From contig NZ_JABMII010000003.1 of NCBI RefSeq assembly GCF_014884995.1, positions 62,001 through 126,000 of the forward strand: 64,000 nt of DNA, given 5' to 3'. Shown in pieces: positions 47,538 to 57,219 of this stretch (the first letter of the stretch is position 1; the number at the start of each line of letters is the position of its first letter). The notes below the pieces were generated by a model that worked only from the letters and a program-made list of their open reading frames with translations, was not told the origin of the DNA and did no database searches. This DNA is from Spirabiliibacterium pneumoniae. GTDB taxonomy: Bacteria > Pseudomonadota > Gammaproteobacteria > Enterobacterales > Pasteurellaceae. The position numbers were made by a program, and so were the translations under genes.

Positions 47538-49598
47538 GATTTCTCTCCATAAAATGCCAAACTCAGGCGTTTATCTTCATCACTTAGGCAATCGTCAAAT
47601 TGACTGTCGTCTTGATCAGACAAACTGATATAAAGCTGATTTAAATCGAGCATATCGATCATCATCTGTTTTTGCTCATCAAGGGAGAGTTGTTGAAAGT
47701 CATTTTCCGTCATCAGTTGGATAAACTGCGCCACACTGACGTGATGATCTAAGAAATAGTGCTGGCAAAGTGTGTTAAAAAATGCGCTTAGCTCATCAAA
47801 ATTTTTACAGGCTAAAATTTGTTGCCGCGCGGTTTCGTTAAAGGGTGCCAGCTCGGCATAAACAAATTCACCGCCACCTTGCCAGCCCACGGCTTTGGAA
47901 ATGCCACCTTGCTCGCCTGCAATCACTTTTTTCAATCGTTCCACCGCAATGGTTTCAATATAATCCATCTGCTCCACGCCAATATACTGCCGCCCCATCT
48001 TATGCGCCACCGCCGCAGTTGTGCCCGATCCTAAGTGGAAATCGAGGACGATATCGCCAGGTTGGGTACACATATCAATAATTCGATATAATAAGGCTTC
48101 TGGTTTTTTACCAGTAGGAAAACTTACGCCACCTTCATTTTGCGTATTTTGAAAGTCAATATCTTCCCAAAAATCACATACTAGAATAGACCAATATTCC
48201 TTTAAGTTTTTGCTTACCATAATTTCTTTTAATCCTTGAGAAATTGGAGTGAAAACTTGGCCGTTCAAGTATATTCCACATGATTTGTTATTGATGAAGT
48301 GCTCATAAATTTTGTTTTTATATGTTTTTCTGCTAAGGGTTTCTATTTCTTTGTTCTTATGAGATTGCCATCTTCCTATATTATTTCTATTTTCTGATAT
48401 GAATTGTCTTATCTTCTCATTTCTTGGGTCTATTTCATCTAATCTATTGAATGAGAATCCATTTTTATTAAACTCATCAATAATGTTTTTATACTTATAT
48501 AATCCATCTTCTTTATATAGAAAAACACTATAGTGGCTGTCCCAGTTTTTTCGAGCTGTATATTGTGGTTTTAATTTTATATTTTGTTTTTTATAGAAAA
48601 GTATTGTGTCTTTTTGTTTGATTATTTTTTTGTCTTTGTGGGCTGTTTTTGTTCCACTTGGAGTTGATGATCTTACTGCAATATTAGATACAAAGTTATT
48701 TTCAGTAAAAATTTCATCTAATAAAACGCGTAAATACCCATCTTCATTATAATCACAGTGTACAAAAATCATGCCATCATCAGATAGTAATTCTTTAGCT
48801 ACTTCAATGCGGTTTTTCATAAATGTTAGCCAAGTAGATCGACTAAAATTATCATTGTATACAAAGCTATCATTTTCTGTATTGAATGGAACATCTATAT
48901 AAATCAGTTTCACCTTACCTTTAAATTGGGTGTGTAATGAGTGCAGAGCAATCAGGTTGTTGCCTTTAATAATGAGATTTTCAGCCAGCGTGCCGTCATT
49001 GTGGCGTTTAAGAGAATCAATTGGCTGTGCGCCGTCGGCGGTGTAGCGAGTAAAATGGGCGAGTGATTTGCGATCAAAAAGGCGGTCTAGCTCATCAAAG
49101 GCGAGAATGCGATTAAAGAAAATTTCTTGACGTTTTCGTGTCTTCTGGGTGTAGGCTGTTGCCGATCCGATCCGATCCGATCCCTGAATTGCGTTCAAAA
49201 TAGCACTCTTCGCGTTCTTCTGAACTTTGCCCACCGTTCAACACGCAATCTTTGAATGGGAAGTTTAACACAATATCGGCACTTTCTTTTAAAAAGCGTG
49301 TGCCGTCGGTTAGCCCAATGCGGTTTTTAAAGCGTGTGTAGGAGTGGCTTATTTTACGCTGTGATAAGAAAAATTGAAAGTCTTGTTGCTTGAACACCCA
49401 TGCCTCGCCCACTTGGGTGAAAAAGTGGCGTTTAAGCACCGCATTACCCAAAAGTGCGGTTAAAATCGCAACGTCGTGTTTGTTTAGCTTGCCGAGCAAA
49501 AGGTTGTGCGCAAGTTCAGTCTTAGCTTCATCTGCCCACACCCCATCACAACCGCTAAGTGCGGTCTTTAATTCTGAAAAAAGTTGAGATTGTTCCAT
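47534..49598 (-). CDS. mod: phase-variable type III DNA methyltransferase Mod, out of frame (OFF) in this sequence
   Basis: The gene starts at the ATG at 49598 and would encode about 689 residues, but the frame breaks at a GGATC repeat. The N-terminal frame (MEQSQLFSELKTALSG to SSEEREECYFERNSG) runs through the repeat and stops at 49113, giving 161 residues. The catalytic and specificity parts lie in the frame shifted by one, ending at 47534. The two frames differ by +1, so 5 (or 2, 8) units restore a full protein while 4 units do not. Downstream features are a motif IV reading DVPFNTEND where DPPYNTG is usual, a long target-recognition region (about 48130-48750) that is strikingly A/T-rich, and motif I DFHLGSGTTAAVAHKMG. 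Mod adds N6-methyladenine and protects DNA; phase-variable Mod proteins switch gene sets (phasevarions). Confidence 0.88.
49162..49183 (-). repeat. pentanucleotide simple sequence repeat in mod (GGATC x4 plus GG)
   Basis: On the coding strand four perfect GGATC units and two further bases form a 22-base tract. All three reading frames through it are open (each reads the same periodic GSDRI-type peptide), so length change alters only the downstream frame. It sits in the N-terminal part of mod, as in other phase-variable type III mod genes. Confidence 0.93.
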
Positions 49599-49898
49599 GG
49601 TAGCCCTTGTCAGTGATGAAAATGATAAATTGTACCGCGTTCAGCCGTGGCATAACCACTCAAACTTTTTATTCTACCCAATAATCGCCCGCTGGGGTAA
49701 AGAATTTTTGCTTTGAAAACCGCACTTTTAAAGTGAGGCTTGTTTTTTGTGAAACTGGATTTTATAAAGTGCGATTTTTTGTGATCTGACTCTAAGATTT
49801 CATTTTTCTTTCTTTTATTTTTGTTTCGACTGCTTATTATATGATCTGTGTGAAAGTAAACGTAAGCTTTCGGTCATTTCATATTGCAGGAGAATTTT
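49599..49898. promoter_or_regulatory. divergent region of mod and the chondroitinase gene
   Basis: This 300-bp spacer has no gene. It holds a USS with a decayed inverted partner (49715-49740, right arm AAGTGAGGC), a second degenerate USS (AAAGTGCGA, 49766-49774), a weak CRP-like site (49780-49795, 8 of 10 half-site matches) and an A/T-rich promoter zone with a TATTATAT element near 49835. I looked for a KdgR box and found only half-sites. Confidence 0.45.
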
Positions 49899-52800
49899 AT
49901 GTCTAGAAAATTGAGCTTGGCTTATTGCTTAGTGGCCAGTACGCTGGCCTCGAGTGTTGCATTGGCGGATGCTGCCAAATTTCCAACCTATTCGTTTGAA
50001 CAAAATGATATTACCACATTTAGTGCGCAATCGGGCAAAGTGGGTGTGAGCCAAGCGCATTATAAAGACGGCAGCCATGCGTTGGTGTGGGATTTTTCTG
50101 CCAATGATACGTTGACGTTAAAAACGCCAATTGATTTAAGCCATGATGACGATATTTTACCACGTACGTTTATGGCATGGATTTATAATCCGAAAGCAAT
50201 TAATGCACCATTGACGTTTTCTTTTGAGCAAGGCAATAAAGCGGTGAAATCTTTTGAGTTCAGCCTCAACTTCACTGGCTGGCGTGGCGTGGCAGTGCCA
50301 TTTCGGGATATGACAGGGGGGGGCGCAGAGCGAGCTGATCAGTTGGTGGTACATGCGCCAAACCAAGCGGGCAAGCTCTTTTTTGACCAATTAATGCTCA
50401 ACATTCCTGTGGATAACCGCAACCCGATCCCAGATTATCAAGCCCGTTTTGTTAATCCGAAAGTTAACACCTCGGTGAACAAAAACTGGAATGCGTTGTT
50501 GATGTATGATGATATGCTTAGCCAGCATGTACCGCACTTGAACTTTGATGGCAAATTTAGTGATCAAGGCAAAACCCATGCGTTGTATGAAAAATTTGCG
50601 AAATTTATGGGCGTGAGTGATGCTGATGTCAGTGCAGAGAAAGTGAAAGAAAATCTTGATGCTTATGCTAAATTTGGCATTCAGCGCGACGATAAGGGTA
50701 ACATCTTAGGCAAGATTATGGATTTCCCAGCTCGTCAAAAATTCATGAAAAACGCCGATGTATTCGATAAGCCTGCACAAGACTTTTACCTCGATGCTAT
50801 TCAAATGCGTGATTTGGGCAAAACCTTGTTGCAAAGTGCCAAGTTGTTGAAAGCGAAAAACCTAAGCCAAGCTGACAAGCAACAACTTGAGCAGCAATTT
50901 TTGCTTGCTACGCAGTATATTTTCGACCAAGGCTTTGTGCGTGGCAGTGGTTATCAAATCATCACTCACTTAGGTTATCAATCGCGCGAGATGTTTGATG
51001 CGTGGTTTCTAGCGCGTGATTTGTTGGCGCAAAACAACTTACTTGAGCAAGCCCAAGGCGCGATGATGTGGTACAATGGTACAGGTCGCATTTTTGAAAC
51101 CGATCAAGAGATCGTCGCTGCGAATGTGGATATTTTGAATACCCAGCTGCAATGGATGGTGAAAAGCATTTTGCTCATCCCAGATGTGGCACAACGTGAA
51201 GCGTTGCTCACCCAGTTGTCAAATTGGTTGAGCAAAACTATTTTGCAATCCAAGGGCGTGGCAGGTGGCTTTAAGCCAGATGGTTCAATTTTCCACCATT
51301 CGCAACATTACACTGCCTATGCTAAAGATGCTTTTAGTGGCTTGGCACCAACCATTTATGTTCTCAGCGGTACGGATTATGCCATCAGCAAAGCGGCGCA
51401 CAAACGCTTAGACGATGTGCTGTATAAAATGTGGGTTTACACCAAAGACACCAACATTCCAGTAGTACTGAGTGGGCGCCATCCAACGGGCAAATTCAAA
51501 ATTGCCGATGCGCCATTTAAATGGATGGCACTGGCAGGCGAAGTGGATAACCCTAAACAAATCAACAAAACTTTCGCGGGCATTTATGCCGCGTTGAAAG
51601 GGGAGAAAGCCTTTGAAGGCGTGCCAGCCATTCAAGAGCCAGAAGGCGCTTGGGCGATGAACTATGCCTCCATGGCCTTGCAACGTCGCCATGGTGAAGA
51701 TGCTAATAAATCGTGGCTTGCTGTGGCGCGTGGCTTTAGTCGTTATCTGGTGGGCAATGAAAGCTATGAGGCGAATAACCGTTACGGTCGCTATTTACAA
51801 TATGGTCAGTTAGAACTGATTCCGTCTGATTTCGCTAAATATGCCTTTAGTTATAATGGTTGGAACTGGAATCGCTTCCCTGGCACCACCACAATCCAAT
51901 TGCCGTTTGATCAGCTCAAATCACAGCTCAACCAATTGCCAGCGGCAGGGCTTGAAGAGATGTTACTCTCCACTGAAACCTACGCAGGCGCCAATGCGTT
52001 GGATAATAACAGTATGTACGCGGTGAAACTACATGGTCATAGCAAATATGACCAAGAGTCTTTTGTGGCGAATAAATCTTACTTTATGTTCGACAACCGC
52101 ATTGTGGCACTAGGCTCAAACATTCAAGATAATGACACCCAAAATCCAACACAAACAACGCTTTTCCAAGCTTCTGTTGCACATAATCAGCCAATTGTGG
52201 TCAATGGCACTGAGATCAATAAGTTAGGCGAGTCAATGCAGTTTAACGGCGAGGCGTTGACCCTGGCGGACCCTGCGGGTAACTACTACTATGTACCAAA
52301 AGGGCAAAATGTGGATGTGGCCTATCAGGTGCAAAAATCCGTTGACGGGCGCAACGACAAAGAAACCGAAGGCAACTTTGCAAGTGCGGTCATCAACCAC
52401 GGCAAAGCACCGAAAAATGCAGGCTATGAATATGCCATTCTAGTTGAGCCAAAAATGCCACAACAACCCGCTTATCAAGTGCTGGCGCGCACGGATAAAC
52501 TGCACGCTGTGCGTGATGAAAAATCGGGTATGGAAGGATATGCCTTCTTTGACAAAGCAGAGCAAAGTCAAGGTGGCGTGGTGTTAAGTTCAGATAACCC
52601 TGTGATGGTGATGACCAAAGCCCACGACAACGCGCTGGATGTGTCTGTCGTTAATCCTGATTTGGCCTTCTATGAAGGTGTAGAAGATGACCAAGTGAAA
52701 AACGGCAAACAAGCTGAAGTGAGCATTTATTCGCGTGCGTGGCGTGCAAGTGAATCAAAAGATCAGCATTCACAAGTGACACTGAAAGGCAAATGGACAC

Positions 52801-52913
52801 TGGCGAGTGAATCTCAATGTGCGAAAGTGGCCGGCGCAGGTGAGAACACCACATTGAGCACCACCACCCGTGATGCTACACCGTGTCAAGTCAAGTTAAC
52901 CCAAGCAAAATAA
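49899..52913 (+). CDS. secreted chondroitin sulfate ABC lyase (polysaccharide lyase family 8-type)
   Basis: The 1004-residue precursor starts at the ATG at 49899 behind CAGGAG and has a signal peptide (MSRKLSLAYCLVAS to ALA-DA). It resembles Proteus vulgaris chondroitinase ABC (about 1021 residues): an N-terminal jelly-roll carbohydrate-binding part, a helical catalytic domain and C-terminal beta sandwiches. The four catalytic residues of that enzyme (His501, Tyr508, Arg560, Glu653) have good counterparts at H467, Y474 (in FHHSQHYTAYAKDAF), R527 (LSGRHPTGKF) and E621 (GNESYEANNRYGRY), with nearly identical spacing. It would depolymerise chondroitin/dermatan sulfate by beta-elimination, outside or in the periplasm. 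A G8 tract lies at codon 140-142. A USS lies inside the gene. The partner gene follows by 49 bases. Confidence 0.9.
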   Translation: MSRKLSLAYCLVASTLASSVALADAAKFPTYSFEQNDITTFSAQSGKVGVSQAHYKDGSHALVWDFSANDTLTLKTPIDLSHDDDILPRTFMAWIYNPKAINAPLTFSFEQGNKAVKSFEFSLNFTGWRGVAVPFRDMTGGGAERADQLVVHAPNQAGKLFFDQLMLNIPVDNRNPIPDYQARFVNPKVNTSVNKNWNALLMYDDMLSQHVPHLNFDGKFSDQGKTHALYEKFAKFMGVSDADVSAEKVKENLDAYAKFGIQRDDKGNILGKIMDFPARQKFMKNADVFDKPAQDFYLDAIQMRDLGKTLLQSAKLLKAKNLSQADKQQLEQQFLLATQYIFDQGFVRGSGYQIITHLGYQSREMFDAWFLARDLLAQNNLLEQAQGAMMWYNGTGRIFETDQEIVAANVDILNTQLQWMVKSILLIPDVAQREALLTQLSNWLSKTILQSKGVAGGFKPDGSIFHHSQHYTAYAKDAFSGLAPTIYVLSGTDYAISKAAHKRLDDVLYKMWVYTKDTNIPVVLSGRHPTGKFKIADAPFKWMALAGEVDNPKQINKTFAGIYAALKGEKAFEGVPAIQEPEGAWAMNYASMALQRRHGEDANKSWLAVARGFSRYLVGNESYEANNRYGRYLQYGQLELIPSDFAKYAFSYNGWNWNRFPGTTTIQLPFDQLKSQLNQLPAAGLEEMLLSTETYAGANALDNNSMYAVKLHGHSKYDQESFVANKSYFMFDNRIVALGSNIQDNDTQNPTQTTLFQASVAHNQPIVVNGTEINKLGESMQFNGEALTLADPAGNYYYVPKGQNVDVAYQVQKSVDGRNDKETEGNFASAVINHGKAPKNAGYEYAILVEPKMPQQPAYQVLARTDKLHAVRDEKSGMEGYAFFDKAEQSQGGVVLSSDNPVMVMTKAHDNALDVSVVNPDLAFYEGVEDDQVKNGKQAEVSIYSRAWRASESKDQHSQVTLKGKWTLASESQCAKVAGAGENTTLSTTTRDATPCQVKLTQAK
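50316..50323 (+). repeat. G8 homopolymer inside the chondroitinase coding region
   Basis: Eight consecutive G encode part of the TGGGA peptide. One extra G gives a TGA stop within about six codons; one fewer gives a TAA about 22 codons on. The present length keeps the gene ON. Such a run is rare in this moderate-GC sequence. Confidence 0.85.
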
Positions 52914-52922
52914 CCCATAACA

Positions 52923-52940
52923 GTGGCAGCTTGCTGCCAC
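52923..52940 (+). other. hairpin between the chondroitinase and CBM9-like genes
   Basis: GTGGCAGC / GCTGCCAC form an 8-bp GC-rich stem with a 2-base loop, followed by GTTTTAC. It may be a leaky terminator or an mRNA stabiliser setting a different dose for the two secreted proteins. Confidence 0.55.
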
Positions 52941-52962
52941 GTTTTACATAAGAGGAGCATGT

Positions 52963-53694
52963 ATGAAAAAACAATTAACCCTTTCCCTGCTAGCGTGTGC
53001 ACTTGCCGCGAATGTGTATGCCGCTAACACAGGCGACAGCTACGATGTGGTGTATAACAACCAAGCCCCGACACTTGACGGCAAACTGGATGACGGCGTA
53101 TGGAAAGATGTGAAAGCCATTACTGATTTTTCCAACCCATGGGTGGAAGACAAAATGCCATCAACCGAGTTTAAAGCCTATCACGATGACAAAAATCTCT
53201 ATTTTGCTTTCGATGTTGTGGATCCTAATGTGGTGGTGTATGACCAAACCGATCACGAATGGATGGTCGCCCGTGAAGACCGTGTGGAGCTTTTCATGGC
53301 ACCAGGGGCAATTGATAAAGCCAATGCCGATGGCACCTATCCAAAATACATGGCGTTAGAAATGGACTTCAAAGGCCGTGCATTGTCTGTATTACGCGAT
53401 GTGCAAAAAAATGTAGATTCTAAATGGAATCCAAGTACTCTTGAGCTGAAAGGTGAGCGCACTGACAAAGGCTATGTATTGGAAGGGCAAATTTCGCTCA
53501 AAGAGCTAAATGACTTAGGCTTGATTAAAGACAACACCATTCAAGCAGGTGTTTACCGTGCTGAGTTCAGCATTATTGAAGGCAAAGGTAAAGAGCGGGC
53601 CGATTGGATTACGTGGGTTAACCCACAAACCGAAAAACCGAACTTCCACATTAACTCGTCTTTCGGTAAATTTGTGCTTGAACCGAAAAAATAA
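52963..53694 (+). CDS. secreted CBM9-like carbohydrate-binding protein
   Basis: The 243-residue precursor has a signal peptide (MKKQLTLSLLACALAANVYA) and a mature domain of the CBM9-like/DUF1083 type: PTLDGKLDDGVWKDV, FKAYHDDKNLYFAFDVVD and REDRVELFMAPG are the family's recurring elements, and the tail ends in SSFGKFVLEP. Such domains bind reducing ends of sugars or accompany extracellular polysaccharide enzymes. Its place directly after the chondroitinase suggests it binds the same glycosaminoglycan or its products. RBS AAGAGGAGC. No catalytic motif was recognised. Confidence 0.75.
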   Translation: MKKQLTLSLLACALAANVYAANTGDSYDVVYNNQAPTLDGKLDDGVWKDVKAITDFSNPWVEDKMPSTEFKAYHDDKNLYFAFDVVDPNVVVYDQTDHEWMVAREDRVELFMAPGAIDKANADGTYPKYMALEMDFKGRALSVLRDVQKNVDSKWNPSTLELKGERTDKGYVLEGQISLKELNDLGLIKDNTIQAGVYRAEFSIIEGKGKERADWITWVNPQTEKPNFHINSSFGKFVLEPKK

Positions 53695-53708
53695 TGCAAA
53701 GGCAAAAC

Positions 53709-53737
53709 AAAACCGCACTTTAAGGGTGCGGTTTTTT
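53709..53737. terminator. inverted-USS terminator after the chondroitinase operon
   Basis: AAACCGCAC / GTGCGGTTT stem with a short loop and T6 tail on the plus strand; a further USS at 53744-53752 lies at the convergent metY end. Confidence 0.8.
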
Positions 53738-53751
53738 ATATCAAAGTGCGG

Positions 53752-55017
53752 TTACACTTCAAGCGCTTGGCTGAGATCCGCCAAGATGTCGTCAATGTGC
53801 TCAATGCCAACACTTAAACGCACCATATCCGACCCCACGCCCGCTTCACGCAGCTCGTCATCACTCATTTGGCGGTGTGTGGTGCTGGCAGGGTGGCAGG
53901 CGAGGGATTTGGCATCTCCAATATTGACTAAGCGCACAATTAATTTCAGTTTATCAATAAACCGTGCGCCAGCCTCGCGTCCCCCTTTGATACCGAAACT
54001 TAACAGCCCTGAGGCCTTTCCAGCAAAATCGCGCTGAATCAGATCGTAATATGCACTGGACTCAAGAGCGGGGTAGTTGACCCAAGAAACTTGAGAATGC
54101 TGCTGCAAAAACTGTGCCACTTTTAAGGCATTTTCACAGTGGCGTTCCATGCGTAGACTTAAGGTTTCCAATCCTTGTAGGAGTAAGAAAGCATTCATCG
54201 GGCTAAGGGCGGCGCCAGAGTTTCGCAGTGCCACCACGCGTAAATACGCAATAAAGGCGGCGTTGTCAAAATAATCGCAGTAGGTGATGCCATGATAGGA
54301 GGGATCTGGCGTAGTGAACTGGCTAAAACGTGTATTTTGTCGCCAATCAAATTTGCCACCGTCTACAATGGCACCCCCAATGGTGGTGCCATGTCCACCG
54401 ATGTATTTGGTCAGCGAGTGCACAACAATATCAGCACCTAATTTCAACGGATTACACAACACGGGTGATGGTACGGTATTATCCACAATTAAAGGCACGC
54501 CACATTTATGTGCCAGCGTTGAGACTTGAGGTAAATCCAATACATTGATCGCGGGATTGCCAATGCTTTCGCAGTAAACGAGTTTGGTTTGCTTATCGGC
54601 TAATGCGGTGATCTCATCAGGTGTGTCGGGGTTGAAAAACCGCACTTCAACACCTTGTTTTTTTAGTGTTTGGGTGAAATAGGTGTAAGTACCGCCATAG
54701 AGAGTACGGCTGGCAATAATATTGTCGCCAGCCTCGACTAAGGCTTCAACGGCGTACATAATGGCTGCCATGCCGCTGGAAACTGCTAATGCAGCAATGC
54801 CACCTTCAAGCTGCGCAATGCGTTCTTCCAGCACCGCGGTGGTCGGGTTCATAATACGGGTGTAGATGTTGCCTGGGGTTTTTAAATCAAATAAATCGGC
54901 GCCATGTTGGGTATTATCAAAGGCATAACTCGCTGTTTGATAAATAGGCACAGCAACTGCTTTGGTTGTCTGTTCGGGTGTATAGCCTGCGTGCAGGGCG
55001 ATAGTTTCGGCTTTCAT
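53752..55017 (-). CDS. metY: O-acetylhomoserine sulfhydrylase (MetY)
   Basis: MetY makes homocysteine directly from O-acetylhomoserine and sulfide with pyridoxal phosphate. The 421-residue product from the ATG at 55017 (TTGGAGCATTT upstream) shows the family PLP lysine in VVHSLTKYIGGHGTTIGG, YTRIMNPTTAVLEERIAQLEGG and the C-terminal ARFIDKLKLIVRLVNIGDAKSL, the last favouring the sulfhydrylase over cystathionine synthase. It is monocistronic. Confidence 0.93.
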   Translation of the reverse strand: MKAETIALHAGYTPEQTTKAVAVPIYQTASYAFDNTQHGADLFDLKTPGNIYTRIMNPTTAVLEERIAQLEGGIAALAVSSGMAAIMYAVEALVEAGDNIIASRTLYGGTYTYFTQTLKKQGVEVRFFNPDTPDEITALADKQTKLVYCESIGNPAINVLDLPQVSTLAHKCGVPLIVDNTVPSPVLCNPLKLGADIVVHSLTKYIGGHGTTIGGAIVDGGKFDWRQNTRFSQFTTPDPSYHGITYCDYFDNAAFIAYLRVVALRNSGAALSPMNAFLLLQGLETLSLRMERHCENALKVAQFLQQHSQVSWVNYPALESSAYYDLIQRDFAGKASGLLSFGIKGGREAGARFIDKLKLIVRLVNIGDAKSLACHPASTTHRQMSDDELREAGVGSDMVRLSVGIEHIDDILADLSQALEV

Positions 55018-55073
55018 AAATGCTCCAAAAAAGTGATCAGTGTGTTCAGTGTACCGCAATTGCGCTCAAGAAA

Positions 55074-55099
55074 AAACCGCACTTTGCAAAGTGCGGTTT
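55074..55099 (-). terminator. inverted-USS terminator after sucABCD
   Basis: AAACCGCACTTT / AAAGTGCGGTTT form a 12-bp stem with a GC loop; on the minus strand TTTTTTC follows. It closes the sucABCD transcript 17 bases after sucD. Confidence 0.82.
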
Positions 55100-55115
55100 G
55101 TCTTTTTATAACGGA

Positions 55116-55985
55116 TTACGCAAGGGCTTTTTGCACCGCCTTTCCAATGTCGGCAAGGCTGCGGACCGTGGTAACACCTGCGTCTTCTAGCGCGCGGAAT
55201 TTGTCATCAGCCGTACCTTTGCCACCACTGATGATCGCACCCGCATGCCCCATGCGTTTGCCTTTAGGTGCGGTGACACCTGCAATGTAGGCGACAACAG
55301 GCTTGCTGACGTGTTCTTTAATAAACGCCGCAGCTTCTTCTTCAGCACTACCACCAATTTCACCGATCAGCACGATAGCTTGAGTTTCATCGTCTTGCTC
55401 AAAGAGCTTGAGAATGTCGATAAAATTGGAACCAGGAATAGGGTCGCCTCCAATACCAACACAGCTTGATTGCCCTAAGCCACAGTCGGTGGTTTGTTTC
55501 ACGGCTTCGTAGGTGAGCGTGCCAGAACGTGAAACGATGCCAACTTTGCCTTTTTTATGAATGCTGCCAGGCATAATCCCAATTTTGCATTCATCAGGCG
55601 TGATGACACCTGGACAGTTTGGCCCGATCATGCGCACGCCTGTTTCGTTTAAACGTTGCTTAACGGCAAGCATATCTAGCGTTGGAATGCCCTCAGTGAT
55701 GCAAATCACTAGTTCAATACCAGCATCGATCGCTTCTAAAATAGCATCTTTACAGCCTGGTGCAGGGACATAAATCACGCTGGCGGTAGCGTTTGTTTTT
55801 TCAACAGCTTCTTTAACGGTGTTAAACACAGGCAATCCTAGGTGGGTTGTGCCGCCTTTGCCTGGGGAGACACCGCCGACTAGTTGTGTGCCGTATTCTA
55901 GGGCTTGTTCTGAGTGGAAAGTACCTTGTCCACCAGTAAAACCTTGGCAGATAACTTTGGTGTTTTTATCAATTAAAATAGACAT
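55116..55985 (-). CDS. sucD: succinyl-CoA synthetase alpha subunit
   Basis: SucCD makes ATP (or GTP) while converting succinyl-CoA to succinate. The 289-residue alpha subunit has the CoA-binding [14 protein letters not shown] loop, the MIGPNCPG motif and the phospho-histidine region [17 protein letters not shown] with the active-site histidine. Its start overlaps the sucC stop by one base. It is the last gene of sucABCD. Confidence 0.97.
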   Translation of the reverse strand: MSILIDKNTKVICQGFTGGQGTFHSEQALEYGTQLVGGVSPGKGGTTHLGLPVFNTVKEAVEKTNATASVIYVPAPGCKDAILEAIDAGIELVICITEGIPTLDMLAVKQRLNETGVRMIGPNCPGVITPDECKIGIMPGSIHKKGKVGIVSRSGTLTYEAVKQTTDCGLGQSSCVGIGGDPIPGSNFIDILKLFEQDDETQAIVLIGEIGGSAEEEAAAFIKEHVSKPVVAYIAGVTAPKGKRMGHAGAIISGGKGTADDKFRALEDAGVTTVRSLADIGKAVQKALA

Positions 55986-57151
55986 TATTTCCCCTCCGCG
56001 GCAGCAACCACACGTTGTGCGGCATCTGTAAGACTATTGGCAGCAATAATATTTAAGCCACTTTTAGCTAGAATATTTCGCCCATTTTCTGCATTATTTC
56101 CCTCAAGGCGCACGACAACGGGAACGCTCACGCCGACTTCATTTACGGCGTCAATAATACCGTTGGCGATTAAATCACAGCGTACAATGCCCCCGAAGAT
56201 GTTAACCAATACGGCTTTGACGTGTTTGTCAGATAAAATGATTTTAAATGCTTCTGCCACGCGCTCTTTGGTTGCACCACCGCCTACATCTAAGAAGTTG
56301 GCTGGCTCTCCACCGTGCAGTTTGATGATGTCCATCGTGCCCATTGCCAAGCCTGCACCGTTGACCATGCAGCCAATATTACCGTCGAGGGCAACATAGT
56401 TGAGCTGCCATTTTTCTGCCAGTGACTCACGCTTATCTTCTTGACTTGGGTCATGGAATGCTTCCAAATCAGGATGGCGATAGGTCGCATTGCTGTCAGT
56501 GATGATTTTAGCATCTAGGCATAACAGATCGCCGCTTTCTAAAATGACCAAGGGGTTAATCTCAATTAAGGCGAGATCTTTTTCCACAAACAATTTGCCC
56601 AATTGTACAATCAAGTGTGTGAATTGCTTGATCTGTTCTTTATTCAACTCTAATGCGAAGGCTAACTGGCGCGCTTGGAAAGGTTGCACCCCATAAAGTG
56701 GGCTAAAGCTCATTTTATGCAATAATTCAGGCGATTTTTCCGCAACGTCTTCAATATCCATGCCGCCTTCAGTGGAGGCCATAAAGGTGATGGCCTGTTG
56801 ACTACGGTCTAAAACCGCACTTAGGTACAATTCTTTGGCAATGGCAGAGCAGCGCTCAAGGTAAATCGTATTAACGGGCTGGCCATGTTTATCTGTTTGG
56901 AAGGTGACTAAATTTTTGCCAAACCACTGTTCGGCAAAGGCACGAATATCTTCTTTGCTGTTAACTAGTTTTACGCCGCCTGCTTTGCCACGCCCCCCTG
57001 CGTGTACTTGGCATTTGATCACCAAACGTGGATCACCGAGTTTATCCGCAGCCTCAAATAGCTCATCCACTGTTTTACAGGCGTAGCCATCAGGTACGGG
57101 AATGTGATATTGCGCAAAAAGCTGTTTGCTTTGATATTCGTGTAGATTCAT
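55985..57151 (-). CDS. sucC: succinyl-CoA synthetase beta subunit
   Basis: The 388-residue beta subunit starts [24 protein letters not shown] and has an ATP-grasp domain ([18 protein letters not shown]) and a C-terminal CoA-ligase-like domain with [20 protein letters not shown] and [14 protein letters not shown]. Length equals that of E. coli. It lies 68 bases after sucB, the widest gap in the operon, and is coupled to sucD. Confidence 0.97.
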   Translation of the reverse strand: MNLHEYQSKQLFAQYHIPVPDGYACKTVDELFEAADKLGDPRLVIKCQVHAGGRGKAGGVKLVNSKEDIRAFAEQWFGKNLVTFQTDKHGQPVNTIYLERCSAIAKELYLSAVLDRSQQAITFMASTEGGMDIEDVAEKSPELLHKMSFSPLYGVQPFQARQLAFALELNKEQIKQFTHLIVQLGKLFVEKDLALIEINPLVILESGDLLCLDAKIITDSNATYRHPDLEAFHDPSQEDKRESLAEKWQLNYVALDGNIGCMVNGAGLAMGTMDIIKLHGGEPANFLDVGGGATKERVAEAFKIILSDKHVKAVLVNIFGGIVRCDLIANGIIDAVNEVGVSVPVVVRLEGNNAENGRNILAKSGLNIIAANSLTDAAQRVVAAAEGK

Positions 57152-57219
57152 AGTCTATCCTTTCGTCGTTTTAAGGCAAAAGTAAACGTAGGCATAAGCG
57201 CGTTATGCCTACAAGGGTG

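Noticed and set aside
49113-49234. A separate gene starting at the GTG at 49234 for the C-terminal part of Mod
   Set aside because: The GTG lies inside the N-terminal Mod frame with no ribosome site, and the first 20 codons are simply the out-of-frame reading of the repeat region. One interrupted mod gene explains both frames.
49740-49850. KdgR operator upstream of the chondroitinase gene
   Set aside because: Only separate half-sites (TGAAAC at about 49750, TGTTTC at about 49822) far apart were found, not a palindrome.
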